This document shows, piece after piece, positions 9,824-18,457 of a stretch of 64,000 nucleotides of DNA. Position 1 is the stretch's first letter, and each line of letters starts with the position of its first letter. This DNA is from Rothia halotolerans (GTDB lineage Bacteria > Actinomycetota > Actinomycetes > Actinomycetales > Micrococcaceae), in contig NZ_NOIU01000001.1 of the NCBI RefSeq assembly GCF_004136635.1, forward strand, positions 558,001 to 622,000, given 5' to 3'. The translations under genes were made by a program, and so were the position numbers. The notes under the pieces are model-generated. The model did no database searches. It saw only the letters and a list, made by a program, of their open reading frames with translations, and had not been told where the DNA came from.

Positions 9824-10470
9824 CGAGCCTCCTTAACGATGTGTGCGAAGAGTGTGACGGTGTCGCCGATGGCGGAGTCGAGCTCCGCCGTGGAGAGTTC
9901 GGCGCCGAACCTGATGTGACGCAGGACCGCCGCCGCCATGAGGACGGTGGCGCGGACCCGCTCGGTCTGATGCTCGTCGGGGGCGCCCTCCTCGCCCTCG
10001 CGGCGGACCAGGCGACCGGTGGACTCGTAGACCCCCCAGTCCATGGCCAGCAGGAAGTCCTGGAGCTCGTGCTCGCACCGGAGCATGTGGATCTTCATGC
10101 GCTGCCGCAGCTCCGGGTGCTCCCGGAAGACCTCCCCGTCCAGCGTCCAGCTGTGGTGGGAGAGCGAGTCCCGCAGCACGCGCATGAGGATGTGGGCGGC
10201 GTAGGCGAGCAGGTTGCCGTCCTCCCGTTCCCGGACGGACTCGAGGACCTCCTCGCTCATCATGGGCGTGCGCAGCCCGATGATGGCGTCCTCCTTGGCG
10301 GAGAAGTAGTTGAAGAAGGTCCGCGGAGAGACGCCTGCCCGCTCCGCGATCAGCTCCGCGGTGGTCTGCTTGATCCCGTTCTTCCGAGCCAGCTCCGAGG
10401 CCGCCGCGTGAATCGCGTCCCACGTGCGCACACGACGGCGCTCCCGTAACGACGGTTCACAAGTTTGCAT
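9820..10470 (-). CDS. TetR-family repressor of the adjacent MFS exporter
   Basis: The 216-residue protein opens with a TetR helix-turn-helix: WDAIHAAASELARKNG, then IAERAGVSPRTFFNYFSAKED. It is the first gene of a two-gene operon with the DHA2 exporter (4-base overlap). The promoter just upstream carries a perfect 10-base inverted repeat, which is the likely self-operator. TAACAT (10477-10482) plus six bases leads directly to the ATG, so the mRNA should be leaderless. By family precedent the repressor would release on binding an exported compound, which is unknown. Confidence 0.88.
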   Translation of the reverse strand: MQTCEPSLRERRRVRTWDAIHAAASELARKNGIKQTTAELIAERAGVSPRTFFNYFSAKEDAIIGLRTPMMSEEVLESVREREDGNLLAYAAHILMRVLRDSLSHHSWTLDGEVFREHPELRQRMKIHMLRCEHELQDFLLAMDWGVYESTGRLVRREGEEGAPDEHQTERVRATVLMAAAVLRHIRFGAELSTAELDSAIGDTVTLFAHIVKEAR

Positions 10471-10476
10471 GGCTAT

Positions 10477-10510
10477 ATGTTATGCAGTTGTGCACTCTTT
10501 GCACAACTGC
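10477..10510 (-). promoter_or_regulatory. Promoter and TetR operator (10-base inverted repeat)
   Basis: GCAGTTGTGC (10484-10493) and GCACAACTGC (10501-10510) are perfect inverted repeats with a 7-base spacer. On the minus strand TTGTGC inside the distal arm can act as the -35 box. TAACAT at 10482-10477 acts as -10, 18 bases away. A dimer bound here would block RNA polymerase. Confidence 0.7.
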
Positions 10511-10575
10511 AAGAAGTGTGGGGTACCTCTCCCCCGCCCTCGGAGGCCGGCCGCCGCGGCTCTCGAGGACGCGAG

Positions 10576-10622
10576 AGGCCCCGTGCTCCGCGCCCTCGGA
10601 AATGGGCGGGGGCACGGGGCCT
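10576..10622 (-). terminator. Terminator hairpin of the flavin monooxygenase gene
   Basis: AGGCCCCGTGC (10576-10586) pairs with GCACGGGGCCT (10612-10622), and an inner CGCCC/GGGCG stem lies at 10591-10608. It is 22 bases beyond the monooxygenase stop codon on the minus strand. Confidence 0.7.
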
Positions 10623-10644
10623 TCCGCGGTGCGTCGCGCCGGGA

Positions 10645-12084
10645 TCAGGGGGCCACGACGTCGTCCTCCAGCTCGCGGGCCGGGGCCTCCTCGCAGGAGG
10701 GGCTGTTCGCGAAGGCGCCACGGTACCGCGCGGCCGGGTGGCTCTCGGCCACCTGGGTCCGGCCCGCGCCGAACAGGTTCTCCCGGAAGGTCGAGCCCTC
10801 GTACTCCGTGCGGTAGCGTCCCCGCCGCTGCAGCTCGGGCACGACGTACTCCACGAAGTCCTCGAAGGAGCCGGGCGAGACGTGGTAGGCCAGGTTGATG
10901 CCGTCCAGCCCGCCCTCGTCGATCCAGCGCTCGAGCTGGTCCGCGACCGTCTGCGGGGAGCCGACGACGACGTCGCCCATCCCGCCCACCGCGCAGTGCC
11001 GGGCGATCTCCGCCCGCGTCCACTCCTTGCCCTCGGACTGGAGCGTGAACGGCGTGAGGAAGGACTGGATCGAGTCGGTCTTGACGTAGTTCAGCACCTC
11101 GTCCTCCCCGAACCGGGAGAGGTCGAGCCCGGACCAGCCGCCGATGATCGCCTGCGAGGACTCCAGGTCGGCGTAGGAGAGGTAGTCCTCGTACTTCGCC
11201 CGGGCCGCCTCGTCCGTCTCCGCGACGACCACCGAGAGCATCGCGAAGATCTTGACCTCCTCGCGCCCGCGGCCCTCCGCCTCCGCCCGGTCCCGGATCG
11301 CGTCCGTCATGAAGCGGGTGAGGTCGGGGCGCAGGGCGCCGATGAACACGGCCTCGGCGTGCCTCCCCGCGAAGGCCTGGCCCCTGCTCGAGGCGCCCGC
11401 CTGGAAGATCACCGGCGTGCGCTGCGGCGAGGGGGCGGTCAGGCCCGCCCCGGGCACGGTGAAGTGCCGTCCACGATGCCCGATGGGGTGGATCAGCGAG
11501 GGGTCGGCGTAGATCCCGGACTCGCGGTCCTCCCTGACGGCGCCGTCCTCCCAGGAGCCCTCCCAGAGCTTGTAGGTCACGTCGAGGAACTCCTCGGCGA
11601 TCTCATAGCGCTCGTCGTGCTCGATCTGGCGGGGCAGCCCCTGGTTCTCCGCCGCGGAGGGCAGGTAGGAGGTCACCACGTTGAAGCCGACGCGGCCGCG
11701 AGTCAGGTGGTCCAGCGTCGCGTACTTCCGCGCCAGCGTGTAGGGCTGCTCATAGGTCACCGCGCTGGTGATCCCGAAGCCCAGGTGGCTCGTCACTGCC
11801 GCCATCGCCGAGATCTGCATGAACGGGTCGTTGACCGGCACCTGCGCACCGTCCCGCAGGGCGGGGGCGGCGGAGTTGCGGTAGACGTCGTAGATCCCGA
11901 CGACGTCGGCCAGGAACAGCCCGTCGAACAGCCCCTTCTCAAGGGTCCGCGCGAGGTCGGTCCAGTACTCGATGGTGTTGTACTCCGTGGCCCGCGAGCG
12001 CGGGTGGCGCCAGAGGCCGAAGCTCTGGTGCCCGACGCAGGTCATGTCGAAGGCGTTGATGGCGATGCGCTTCTTGCCGGTCAT
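10645..12084 (-). CDS. LLM-class flavin-dependent monooxygenase, NtaA/SnaA/DszA family
   Basis: The 479-residue bacterial luciferase-like protein starts with KKRIAINAFDMTCVGHQSFGLWRHP. The NtaA/DszA subfamily signature region is present: FNVVTSYLPSAAENQG and PVIFQAGASSRGQAFAGRHAEAVF. These enzymes use FMNH2 from a separate reductase to oxidise substrates such as nitrilotriacetate, dibenzothiophene sulfone or dimethyl sulfone. Its divergent neighbours are an SsuBAC-type sulfonate transporter under a SAM riboswitch, so I infer a desulfonating or sulfone-cleaving role in sulfur starvation. No flavin reductase is seen in the window. The ATG at 12084 has GAGAGGA upstream. Confidence 0.85.
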   Translation of the reverse strand: MTGKKRIAINAFDMTCVGHQSFGLWRHPRSRATEYNTIEYWTDLARTLEKGLFDGLFLADVVGIYDVYRNSAAPALRDGAQVPVNDPFMQISAMAAVTSHLGFGITSAVTYEQPYTLARKYATLDHLTRGRVGFNVVTSYLPSAAENQGLPRQIEHDERYEIAEEFLDVTYKLWEGSWEDGAVREDRESGIYADPSLIHPIGHRGRHFTVPGAGLTAPSPQRTPVIFQAGASSRGQAFAGRHAEAVFIGALRPDLTRFMTDAIRDRAEAEGRGREEVKIFAMLSVVVAETDEAARAKYEDYLSYADLESSQAIIGGWSGLDLSRFGEDEVLNYVKTDSIQSFLTPFTLQSEGKEWTRAEIARHCAVGGMGDVVVGSPQTVADQLERWIDEGGLDGINLAYHVSPGSFEDFVEYVVPELQRRGRYRTEYEGSTFRENLFGAGRTQVAESHPAARYRGAFANSPSCEEAPARELEDDVVAP

Positions 12085-12309
12085 CCGTGGTCCTCTCGGT
12101 GAGCCGCTGGTGTTCCCGGCATCAGCGTAGGGAGCCGGTCCCGCCCCGCGCCACGGTTCCGCCGAGTATGACCGCCGGCTCCTCCCCGTTACCCCGGAAG
12201 ACGCGCGAAGGCCCCGCTCCGGCGTCCCCGCCGCTGTGTGACGCGAAGATGACGCGCCGCCCGGAGTATGACGCAACACTTGTCGCATGCGTCCGCCGCC
12301 CTCTTTACT
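12085..12309. promoter_or_regulatory. Divergent promoter region between the monooxygenase and ssu-like genes
   Basis: For the plus strand, TTGTCG (12280-12285) and TTTACT (12304-12309) are 18 bases apart, placing the transcript start near 12316, just ahead of the riboswitch. The 9-mer GAGTATGAC occurs twice, at 12164-12172 and 12264-12272, exactly 100 bases apart. The first copy contains CATACT on the minus strand, a candidate -10 box for the monooxygenase. The repeats could also bind a sulfur regulator; that is inference. Confidence 0.4.
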
Positions 12310-12320
12310 GGAGGGGTAAG

Positions 12321-12429
12321 CCATCCAGAGTGACCGAGAGACCTGGCTCGAGGACGTCGCAGCAACCTCCGGCACGGACGAGGAGACCTCGCCCGCGCCC
12401 GGCACGGTGCTAACGCCAGGGTGCGATGG
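12321..12429 (+). promoter_or_regulatory. S-box (SAM-I clan) riboswitch overlapping the ribosome site of ssuB
   Basis: P1 pairs CCATC (12321-12325) with GATGG (12425-12429). The core carries the S-box landmarks CCAGAG after P1, GACCGAGAGACCTGGCTC, GCAGCAACC (12359-12367) and GGTGCTAACGCCAG (12406-12419). No terminator hairpin follows. The 3' P1 strand overlaps GGAG (12428-12431), the Shine-Dalgarno for the ATG at 12437. When SAM stabilises P1 the ribosome site would be hidden, so control is predicted to be at translation initiation and to turn the transporter off when SAM is plentiful. Confidence 0.85.
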
Positions 12430-12436
12430 AGTGATG

Positions 12437-13240
12437 ATGTCAGCTGCGCCAGCGGCCACGTCGACGACCGCCGCGGAGGTCGACTTCCGCGGAGTGGGCA
12501 AGGCCTTCCCCGCCGCCCGGGGAGGGGGCTCGGAGCCCGTCCGCGTCCTCGAGGACGTGACGTTCACCGCCCGGCCGGGCGAGATCGTCGCCGTCGTGGG
12601 GCCCTCCGGCTGCGGCAAGTCCACCCTGCTGCGCGCGGCCGCCGGGCTGGGCCGGGCCACCACCGGCGGCGTCGGCATCGACGGCAGCCCGGTGCGCGGC
12701 ATCGACCCGCGCTGTGCCGTCGCCTTCCAGGAGCCGCGCCTGCTGCCCTGGCGCTCGGTGAGTGCCAACGTCTCCCTCGGGCTGCCCCGCGGCCTCCCCC
12801 GCGCCGCCGGGCGGCAGCGGGTCTCCGAGCTGCTCGAGCTGGTGGGGCTCGCCGGGCACGCTGGGCACCGGCCCGCCGAGATCTCCGGCGGCATGGCCCA
12901 GCGCGCCTCCCTCGCCCGCGCCCTGGCCCGCAATCCGCGGGTCCTGCTGCTGGACGAGCCCTTCGGCGCCCTCGACGCCCTGACCCGGCTGCGGATGCAG
13001 GACCTTCTCCTGGACATCCATGTGCAGGACCCCACCACCGTGCTCCTGGTGACCCACGACGTCGAGGAGGCGCTGTACCTCTCCGACCGGGTCGTGGTGC
13101 TGGGCCGCCCGGAGGGGACCGGGCCGGCGGGGATCGCGGAGATCCTCGACGTCGACCTTCCCCGCCCGCGCTCCCGGGAGGACGCCGCCCTGGCGCGAAT
13201 GCGCGGGCACCTGCTGGGCCTGCTCGGCGTCGAGCGCTGA
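12437..13240 (+). CDS. ssuB: ABC transporter ATP-binding protein, sulfonate/nitrate/taurine type (SsuB-like)
   Basis: The 267-residue ATPase has Walker A GPSGCGKST (residues 55-63), a Q-loop in FQEPRLLPW, signature ISGGMAQR, Walker B VLLLDEPFGALD and the switch His in VTHD. FQEPRLLPW and the subfamily architecture are typical of SsuB/TauB/NrtD. It energises import of a sulfur compound with the following lipoprotein and permease genes. The ATG at 12437 has GGAG five bases upstream; ATG 12434 and GTG 12431 are alternatives. It lies directly behind the SAM riboswitch. Confidence 0.9.
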   Translation: MSAAPAATSTTAAEVDFRGVGKAFPAARGGGSEPVRVLEDVTFTARPGEIVAVVGPSGCGKSTLLRAAAGLGRATTGGVGIDGSPVRGIDPRCAVAFQEPRLLPWRSVSANVSLGLPRGLPRAAGRQRVSELLELVGLAGHAGHRPAEISGGMAQRASLARALARNPRVLLLDEPFGALDALTRLRMQDLLLDIHVQDPTTVLLVTHDVEEALYLSDRVVVLGRPEGTGPAGIAEILDVDLPRPRSREDAALARMRGHLLGLLGVER

Positions 13241-13373
13241 CCTCCCGGCCCGCGGCGCCCGCGAGGACGTGCGCCCCGCCTCCCGAACGCAGGCCGGCCA
13301 GCCCACCGGCAGCGCCGCCGGGCCCGCACGGCCCGCCTCCTCCCTCTCCCACCCACATCTTCCGAGGACTACC

Positions 13374-14417
13374 ATGCCTTCCATCTCACGCCGCGCCCTG
13401 CTCGGCGCAGCCGGGGCCGGCGCCGCGAGCCTGGCGCTGACCGGCTGCATGGCGGGCGAGGGGTCCGGCAGCGGCGTCGCCAACAGCGACTCGGCCGGCC
13501 GGATCCGCATCGACTACGCCACCTACAACCCGCTCTCCCTGATCATCCGCCAGAAGGGCTGGCTGGAGAAGGGCGCCGAGCGCAGCGAGCAGTCGGTCGA
13601 GTGGATCCGCTCCACCGGCTCCAACACCGCCAACCAGGCGCTGCTGGCGGCGGCGGTCGACGTCGGCTCCACCGCCGGCTCCGCGGCCCTGCTGGCCCGC
13701 GCCAACGGCTCCCCGATCCGGGTCATCGACCTCTTCTCCCAGCCGGAGTGGGCCGCCCTGGTGCGCCGGCCGGACTCGTCCCTGCGCGAGGTCGCCGACC
13801 TGCGCGGCGCCTCGGTCGCCGTGACCAAGGGGACGGACCCCTACTTCCTGCTGCTCCAGGCCCTCGGCGAGGCCGGCCTGAGCGCCTCGGACGTCACCGT
13901 GCAGAACCTCCAGCACTCGGACGGCCGCACCGCCCTGGACACCGGGCAGGTGGACGCCTGGTCCGGCCTGGACCCGATCATGGCCACCGCCGAGGAGGAG
14001 TCGGGGGACGTGCTGTTCTACCGGAACCTCTCCTTCAACACCTACGGGTTCCTCAACGCCCGGGAGGACTTCCTCCAGCAGAACGGCGCCGGCGCCCAGC
14101 TGGTGGTGAACACCTACGCCTACGCCCGCCGCTGGGCGCTCGAGCACCCGGAGGAGGCGGTCGAGATCTTCGCCGCCGAGGCCGGGATCGAGCCGCCCGT
14201 GGCGCGCACGGTGTGGGAGCGCACGCACCTGGACATCGACCCCGTGCCCGGCGCGGAGCAGGTCGAGGTCCTCGAGGGGATCGGCCCGATCCTCGTCGAC
14301 TCGGGCGACGTGAGCTCGCAGGACGACGTCGACGCCGCCCTGGAGCGCATCGTCGAGAAGAAGTACGCAGAGGCCGCCGAACCGGACGCGGTCGCCGGCG
14401 CGATCGAGGGGGACTGA
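13374..14417 (+). CDS. ssuA: ABC transporter substrate-binding lipoprotein (SsuA-like)
   Basis: The 347-residue protein begins with a twin-arginine plus lipobox signal (SRRALLGAAG, then LALTGC with the lipidated Cys near residue 24). It should therefore be exported by Tat and anchored outside the membrane. The mature part is a periplasmic-binding-like domain of the NMT1/SsuA group: RIDYATYNPLSLIIRQKGWL at its start and GTDPYFLLLQALGEAGL in the middle. It would capture a sulfonate or related sulfur compound. GAGGA lies seven bases before the ATG at 13374. It sits 133 bases after ssuB. Confidence 0.88.
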   Translation: MPSISRRALLGAAGAGAASLALTGCMAGEGSGSGVANSDSAGRIRIDYATYNPLSLIIRQKGWLEKGAERSEQSVEWIRSTGSNTANQALLAAAVDVGSTAGSAALLARANGSPIRVIDLFSQPEWAALVRRPDSSLREVADLRGASVAVTKGTDPYFLLLQALGEAGLSASDVTVQNLQHSDGRTALDTGQVDAWSGLDPIMATAEEESGDVLFYRNLSFNTYGFLNAREDFLQQNGAGAQLVVNTYAYARRWALEHPEEAVEIFAAEAGIEPPVARTVWERTHLDIDPVPGAEQVEVLEGIGPILVDSGDVSSQDDVDAALERIVEKKYAEAAEPDAVAGAIEGD

Positions 14418-14420
14418 CCC

Positions 14421-15329
14421 ATGACGCATCAGAGCGAGACCACCGAGCAGGGCCGGACCGGCGGGCCGGACCCCGACGGCGTCCGGCCGGGCGGCGCCCT
14501 GGAGAACGCCCAGGGCGCCGCTCCCGACGCCCCGCACCCGACGCCGTTCCGTCCGCGCCGCGGCCGCGGCACCGCCGCCGCGGGGCTCGGGCTGATCATC
14601 CCGGTGATCCTCCTGCTGCTGTGGCACACGCTGTCCTCCAACGGGACCTTCACCCCCGCGCAGCTGCCCGAGCCGGCGAAGGTGCTCTCCGCCGGCGTCG
14701 AGCTCGCCCGCCGCGGGGATCTGTGGATCCACGTGGCGATCTCCACCCAGCGCGTGTTCTGGGGCTTCCTGATCGGCGCCGGCCTGGGGCTGGCCCTGGG
14801 CGCGTGGATTGGGCTCTCCCGCTGGGCCTCGATGCTCGCCGGCCCCAGCATCGGCGCCCTGCGGGCCGTACCCTCCCTGGCCTGGGTCCCGCTGCTGCTG
14901 CTGTGGATCGGGATCGGCGAGAACTCCAAGGTCACGCTCGTGGCCATCGGCGCGTTCTTCCCCGTCTACACCACGGTCTCGGCGGCCCTGCAGCACGTGG
15001 ACCGGCAGTGGATCGAGGCCGCGCGCTCCTTCGGGATCAACGGCCTGCGGCTGTTCACCACCGTGCAGCTGCCGGCGGTCCTGCCCTCGGTGGTCTCGGG
15101 CCTGCGCCTGGCGCTGGCCCAGGGCTGGCTGTTCCTCGTCGCCGCCGAGCTGCTCGGCGCCTCGATGGGCCTGGGCTTCCTGCTGACCGACTCCCAGGAC
15201 AACGGGCGCACCGACCGGCTCCTGCTGGCGATCCTGCTGCTGGCGATCCTCGGCAAGCTCACCGACGCCCTGCTCGGGCTCTTCGAGCGCTGGACGCAGC
15301 GCCGCTGGGGCGCGGTATCCTCGACCTGA
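14421..15329 (+). CDS. ssuC: ABC transporter permease (SsuC-like)
   Basis: The 302-residue membrane protein has a Pro/Ala-rich cytoplasmic N-terminus of about 45 residues and then six predicted helices. The ABC importer coupling motif is visible as EAARSFGINGLRLFTTVQLPAVLP (only its parts EAARSFG and LFTTVQLPA are diagnostic). It forms the membrane channel with SsuB and the SsuA-like lipoprotein. It starts three bases after the ssuA stop, so the three genes form one operon. Helices such as GLGLIIPVILLLLW and GFLIGAGLGLALGAWIGL are typical of the family. Confidence 0.9.
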   Translation: MTHQSETTEQGRTGGPDPDGVRPGGALENAQGAAPDAPHPTPFRPRRGRGTAAAGLGLIIPVILLLLWHTLSSNGTFTPAQLPEPAKVLSAGVELARRGDLWIHVAISTQRVFWGFLIGAGLGLALGAWIGLSRWASMLAGPSIGALRAVPSLAWVPLLLLWIGIGENSKVTLVAIGAFFPVYTTVSAALQHVDRQWIEAARSFGINGLRLFTTVQLPAVLPSVVSGLRLALAQGWLFLVAAELLGASMGLGFLLTDSQDNGRTDRLLLAILLLAILGKLTDALLGLFERWTQRRWGAVSST

Positions 15330-15399
15330 GCCGGCGGCCCCGACCTCTTCCGCGACACCTCCCCGCCCGGCACCGGGCGACGACCCAGGAGACACACCC

Positions 15400-17535
15400 A
15401 TGACACTGCCCGCCGACTTCTCCTTCGCCGACCCGGCCCGTCCCGCCCCCAACCCCGCCCACGAGTCCGACGCCGCCCGCGTCGCCTTCTGGGAGCGCCA
15501 GGCCGGCCGCCTCGACTGGGCCGAGCCGTGGCACACCGCGCACCGCTTCGAGAAGCCGCGCCGCACCGGGACCGACGAGGACGGCCTGCCCGCCTACACC
15601 GTCCCGGAGATCGCCTGGTTCGAGGGCGGGAAGCTCAACGCCGCCTACAACGCCGTGGACCGGCACGTGGAGGCCGGCCGCGGGAACCACGTGGCCCTGC
15701 ACTTCGAGGGCGAGCCCGGGGACCGGCTGACCTACACCTACGCCCAGCTGCAGCGCGAGGTCTCCCGCGCCGCCAACGCCCTGCTGGGACTCGGCGTGGG
15801 GAAGGGCGACCGGGTGGTCGTCTACCTCCCCGTGATCCCCGAGACCGTGATCATCACCCTGGCCTGCGCCCGGATCGGCGCGGTCCACTCGCTGGTCTTC
15901 GGCGGCTTCTCCGCGGAGGCGCTGCGGTTCCGGGTCGAGGACACCGGGGCCAAGGTCCTGGTCACCGCGGACGGGCAGAACCGGCGCGGCAGCGTCGTGC
16001 CGGTCAAGGCCGAGGCGGACCTCGCCTGCGCCGGGGAGAACAGCATCGAGCACGTCGTGGTGGTGCGGCGGACCTCGCGGCCGGCCAAGCGGAGCCCGCA
16101 CGGCGTCGGGCTGCGCCCGGGCGACCGCGGGTACCGCTCCAAGGAGGAGGGCTCCGTGCCGTGGACCCGGGGGCGCGACGTCTGGTGGCACGACCTGCTC
16201 GAGGAGGCCTCCGAGGTCCACGAGCCGGAGGCCTTCGACGCCGAGACCCCGCTGTTCATCATCTACACCTCCGGGACCACCGGCCGCCCCAAGGGCCTGG
16301 TCCACACCACCGGCGGCTACCTGACCCAGACGGCGTACACCCACGCCCTGCTGTTCGACCTGCTGCCGGACGTGCCCGACGCCGAGGGCGTCCCGCGCCC
16401 GGACGAGCTCTCGGCGGTCAACGACCCGGCCAAGGTCGACTCCACGGTGCACTGGTGCACGGCCGACCTCGCCTGGGTCACGGCCCACACCTACGAGATC
16501 TACGGCCCGCTGCTCAACGGCGTCACCGAGGTGATCTACGAGGGCACGCCGACGACGCCGCACCCGGGCCGGCACTTCGAGATCATCGAGCGCTACGGCG
16601 TCACCAACTACTACACCGCGCCCACCCTGATCCGCTCCCTGATGGGCGCCTTCCTCCACGGCGTTCCGGGCAGCTACAACCTCTCCTCGGTGCGGCTGCT
16701 GGGCTCGGTGGGCGAGTCCATCAACCCCGAGGCGTGGCGCTGGCTGCGGCACAACGTCGGCGGCGACGTCGCGCCCTTCGTGGACACGTGGTGGCAGTCG
16801 GAGACCGGCTCCACGGTGTGCTCCCCGCGGCCCCACGACCCCTGCTTCGCCCCGGCCGAGGGCGGGGGGCCGGCGCCCAAGCCCGGCTGCGCGACCCGCG
16901 CCCTGCCGGGGCTGTCCGTGCGCGTGGTCGACGAGCACGGCGAGGAGAGCGGGCCCGGCCTGCAGGGCTTCATCGTGGTGGACGGGATCGGGCCCTCGAT
17001 GGCGCGCACCGTGTGGGGCGACCCGCAGCGCTACCTCGACTCGTACTGGAAGCACTACGGCGAGCGCGGCTGGTTCCTGGCCGGGGACGGCGCCAAGCGG
17101 GACGAGGAGGGCGATATCTACATCCTGGGCCGGATCGACGACGTCATCAACGTCTCCGGGCACCGGCTCTCCACGATCGAGATCGAGTCCTCGCTGGTCA
17201 CCCACCCCGCGGTCGTCGAGGCCGGGGTGTGCCCCGTGGAGGACCCGCTGACCGGGCACGCCGCGGTCGCCTTCGTGAAGGTCACCCCGTCCGGCGAGGC
17301 GCTGAGCCGGGAGGAGCTGTACGAGCAGCTGAGGGCGCACGTGGCCAAGGACATCGGGCCGATCGCCAAGCCGCGCGACGTCGTCGCGGTCGCGGACATC
17401 CCCAAGACCCGCTCGGGGAAGATCACCCGGCGCCTGCTCGGGGAGCTCTACCAGGGCCGCGCGCTGGGCGACCGGTCCTCGCTGCAGAACGAGGAGGCTC
17501 TGGAGGAGATCGCGGCGGTGCTGGCGGCGCGGTGA
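15400..17535 (+). CDS. acsA: Acetyl-CoA synthetase (acetate--CoA ligase, AMP-forming)
   Basis: The 711-residue ANL-superfamily enzyme has the P-loop YTSGTTGRPKG (residues 289-299), WWQSETGST, and the C-terminal SGKIT whose Lys (about residue 674) is the catalytic and usually acetylated residue. It activates acetate, or possibly propionate, to acyl-CoA through acyl-AMP. The N-terminal acs domain (GGKLNAAYNAVDRHV) is present. It is about 60 residues longer than usual: an insert rich in basic and Gly residues follows VVVVRRTS (near residues 225-250) and another follows STVCSPRP. It lies 70 bases after ssuC with no terminator, so read-through is possible. Confidence 0.9.
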   Translation: MTLPADFSFADPARPAPNPAHESDAARVAFWERQAGRLDWAEPWHTAHRFEKPRRTGTDEDGLPAYTVPEIAWFEGGKLNAAYNAVDRHVEAGRGNHVALHFEGEPGDRLTYTYAQLQREVSRAANALLGLGVGKGDRVVVYLPVIPETVIITLACARIGAVHSLVFGGFSAEALRFRVEDTGAKVLVTADGQNRRGSVVPVKAEADLACAGENSIEHVVVVRRTSRPAKRSPHGVGLRPGDRGYRSKEEGSVPWTRGRDVWWHDLLEEASEVHEPEAFDAETPLFIIYTSGTTGRPKGLVHTTGGYLTQTAYTHALLFDLLPDVPDAEGVPRPDELSAVNDPAKVDSTVHWCTADLAWVTAHTYEIYGPLLNGVTEVIYEGTPTTPHPGRHFEIIERYGVTNYYTAPTLIRSLMGAFLHGVPGSYNLSSVRLLGSVGESINPEAWRWLRHNVGGDVAPFVDTWWQSETGSTVCSPRPHDPCFAPAEGGGPAPKPGCATRALPGLSVRVVDEHGEESGPGLQGFIVVDGIGPSMARTVWGDPQRYLDSYWKHYGERGWFLAGDGAKRDEEGDIYILGRIDDVINVSGHRLSTIEIESSLVTHPAVVEAGVCPVEDPLTGHAAVAFVKVTPSGEALSREELYEQLRAHVAKDIGPIAKPRDVVAVADIPKTRSGKITRRLLGELYQGRALGDRSSLQNEEALEEIAAVLAAR

Positions 17536-17557
17536 GCCGGCGGCACCGCGGGCTGCC

Positions 17558-18358
17558 TCAGTAGCCCAGCCGGGCGTTCTCCAGGACCGGGATGGACTGC
17601 CTGGCGCGGTCCACGACGTCGAGGTCCAGGTCCACCACGCGCAGCTCCTCCTCGCCGCCCAGGCGGGCCACCACCCGGCCGAAGGGGTCGGCGACGACGC
17701 TGCGCCCCACCCCCGTGGGCGCCGAGGGGTCCACCTGCGCGCCGGAGGCCTCCGGGTCGGCCTGGTCCACCGCGACCACGTAGCTGTTGCTGTCCAGGGC
17801 GCGAGCCCGGGCCAGGGTCTCCCACTGCTCGGCCTTGCCCTCCCCGGCGCCCCACGAGGCCCCGAGCAGCACGACGCCGGCGCCGGACCGGGAGAGCTCG
17901 GCGAAGAGCTTGGGGAAGCGGATGTCGTAGCAGACGGCCAGCCCGGCCCCGGTCCCGTCGAGGTTGACCGTGACGGGCCGCTCCCCCGGCTCCACGGAGC
18001 GGGACTCCTGGTAGCCGAAGGCGTCGTAGAGGTGGATCTTGGCGTACTCGTGGCGCTCGCCCCGGTCGGTGTACACCGCGAGCAGGTTGCGCACCCTGCC
18101 CTCGCTGCCGACGCCGAACTCCCCGACGACCACCGTGATCCCGTGGTCGGAGGCGAGCCACTGCAGCTCGGTCCGCCAGGACTCGGCATGGCGCTGCACC
18201 CCGGCGGCGAGGTCCGAGCCGAAGGCGAGCATCGTCGCCTCGGGGAAGACCACGCACCCCGCGCCGGCCTCCGCCGCCCGCTCGACGTACTCGGCGACCT
18301 TGGCCAGGTTCCCCCCGCCGTCCGAGCCGCTGTTGATCTGCGCGATGGCGATCCGCAT
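17558..18358 (-). CDS. Carbon-nitrogen hydrolase (nitrilase superfamily amidase)
   Basis: The 266-residue protein carries the nitrilase-superfamily triad: Glu in VVFPEATM, Lys in YAKIHLYDAFG and Cys in GLAVCYDIRFPKL. These enzymes hydrolyse amides or carbamoyl groups. The sequence resembles the omega-amidase/Nit1-Nit2 branch, which cleaves deaminated glutathione or alpha-ketoglutaramate; the substrate here is inference. The ATG at 18358 (MRIAIAQINSG) has GGGAGGAG upstream, so the longer open frame to 18439 is not used. It is convergent with acsA with only 22 bases between stops. Confidence 0.85.
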   Translation of the reverse strand: MRIAIAQINSGSDGGGNLAKVAEYVERAAEAGAGCVVFPEATMLAFGSDLAAGVQRHAESWRTELQWLASDHGITVVVGEFGVGSEGRVRNLLAVYTDRGERHEYAKIHLYDAFGYQESRSVEPGERPVTVNLDGTGAGLAVCYDIRFPKLFAELSRSGAGVVLLGASWGAGEGKAEQWETLARARALDSNSYVVAVDQADPEASGAQVDPSAPTGVGRSVVADPFGRVVARLGGEEELRVVDLDLDVVDRARQSIPVLENARLGY

Positions 18359-18457
18359 CGCCGCTCCTCCCGTTCGACTGCCTCTGCCCCGAGCATACGG
18401 GGCGGGCGCGGGCGGCGGGAATCCGGGACGCGCCGGCACCGGCGAGGGCCGGGAGCG

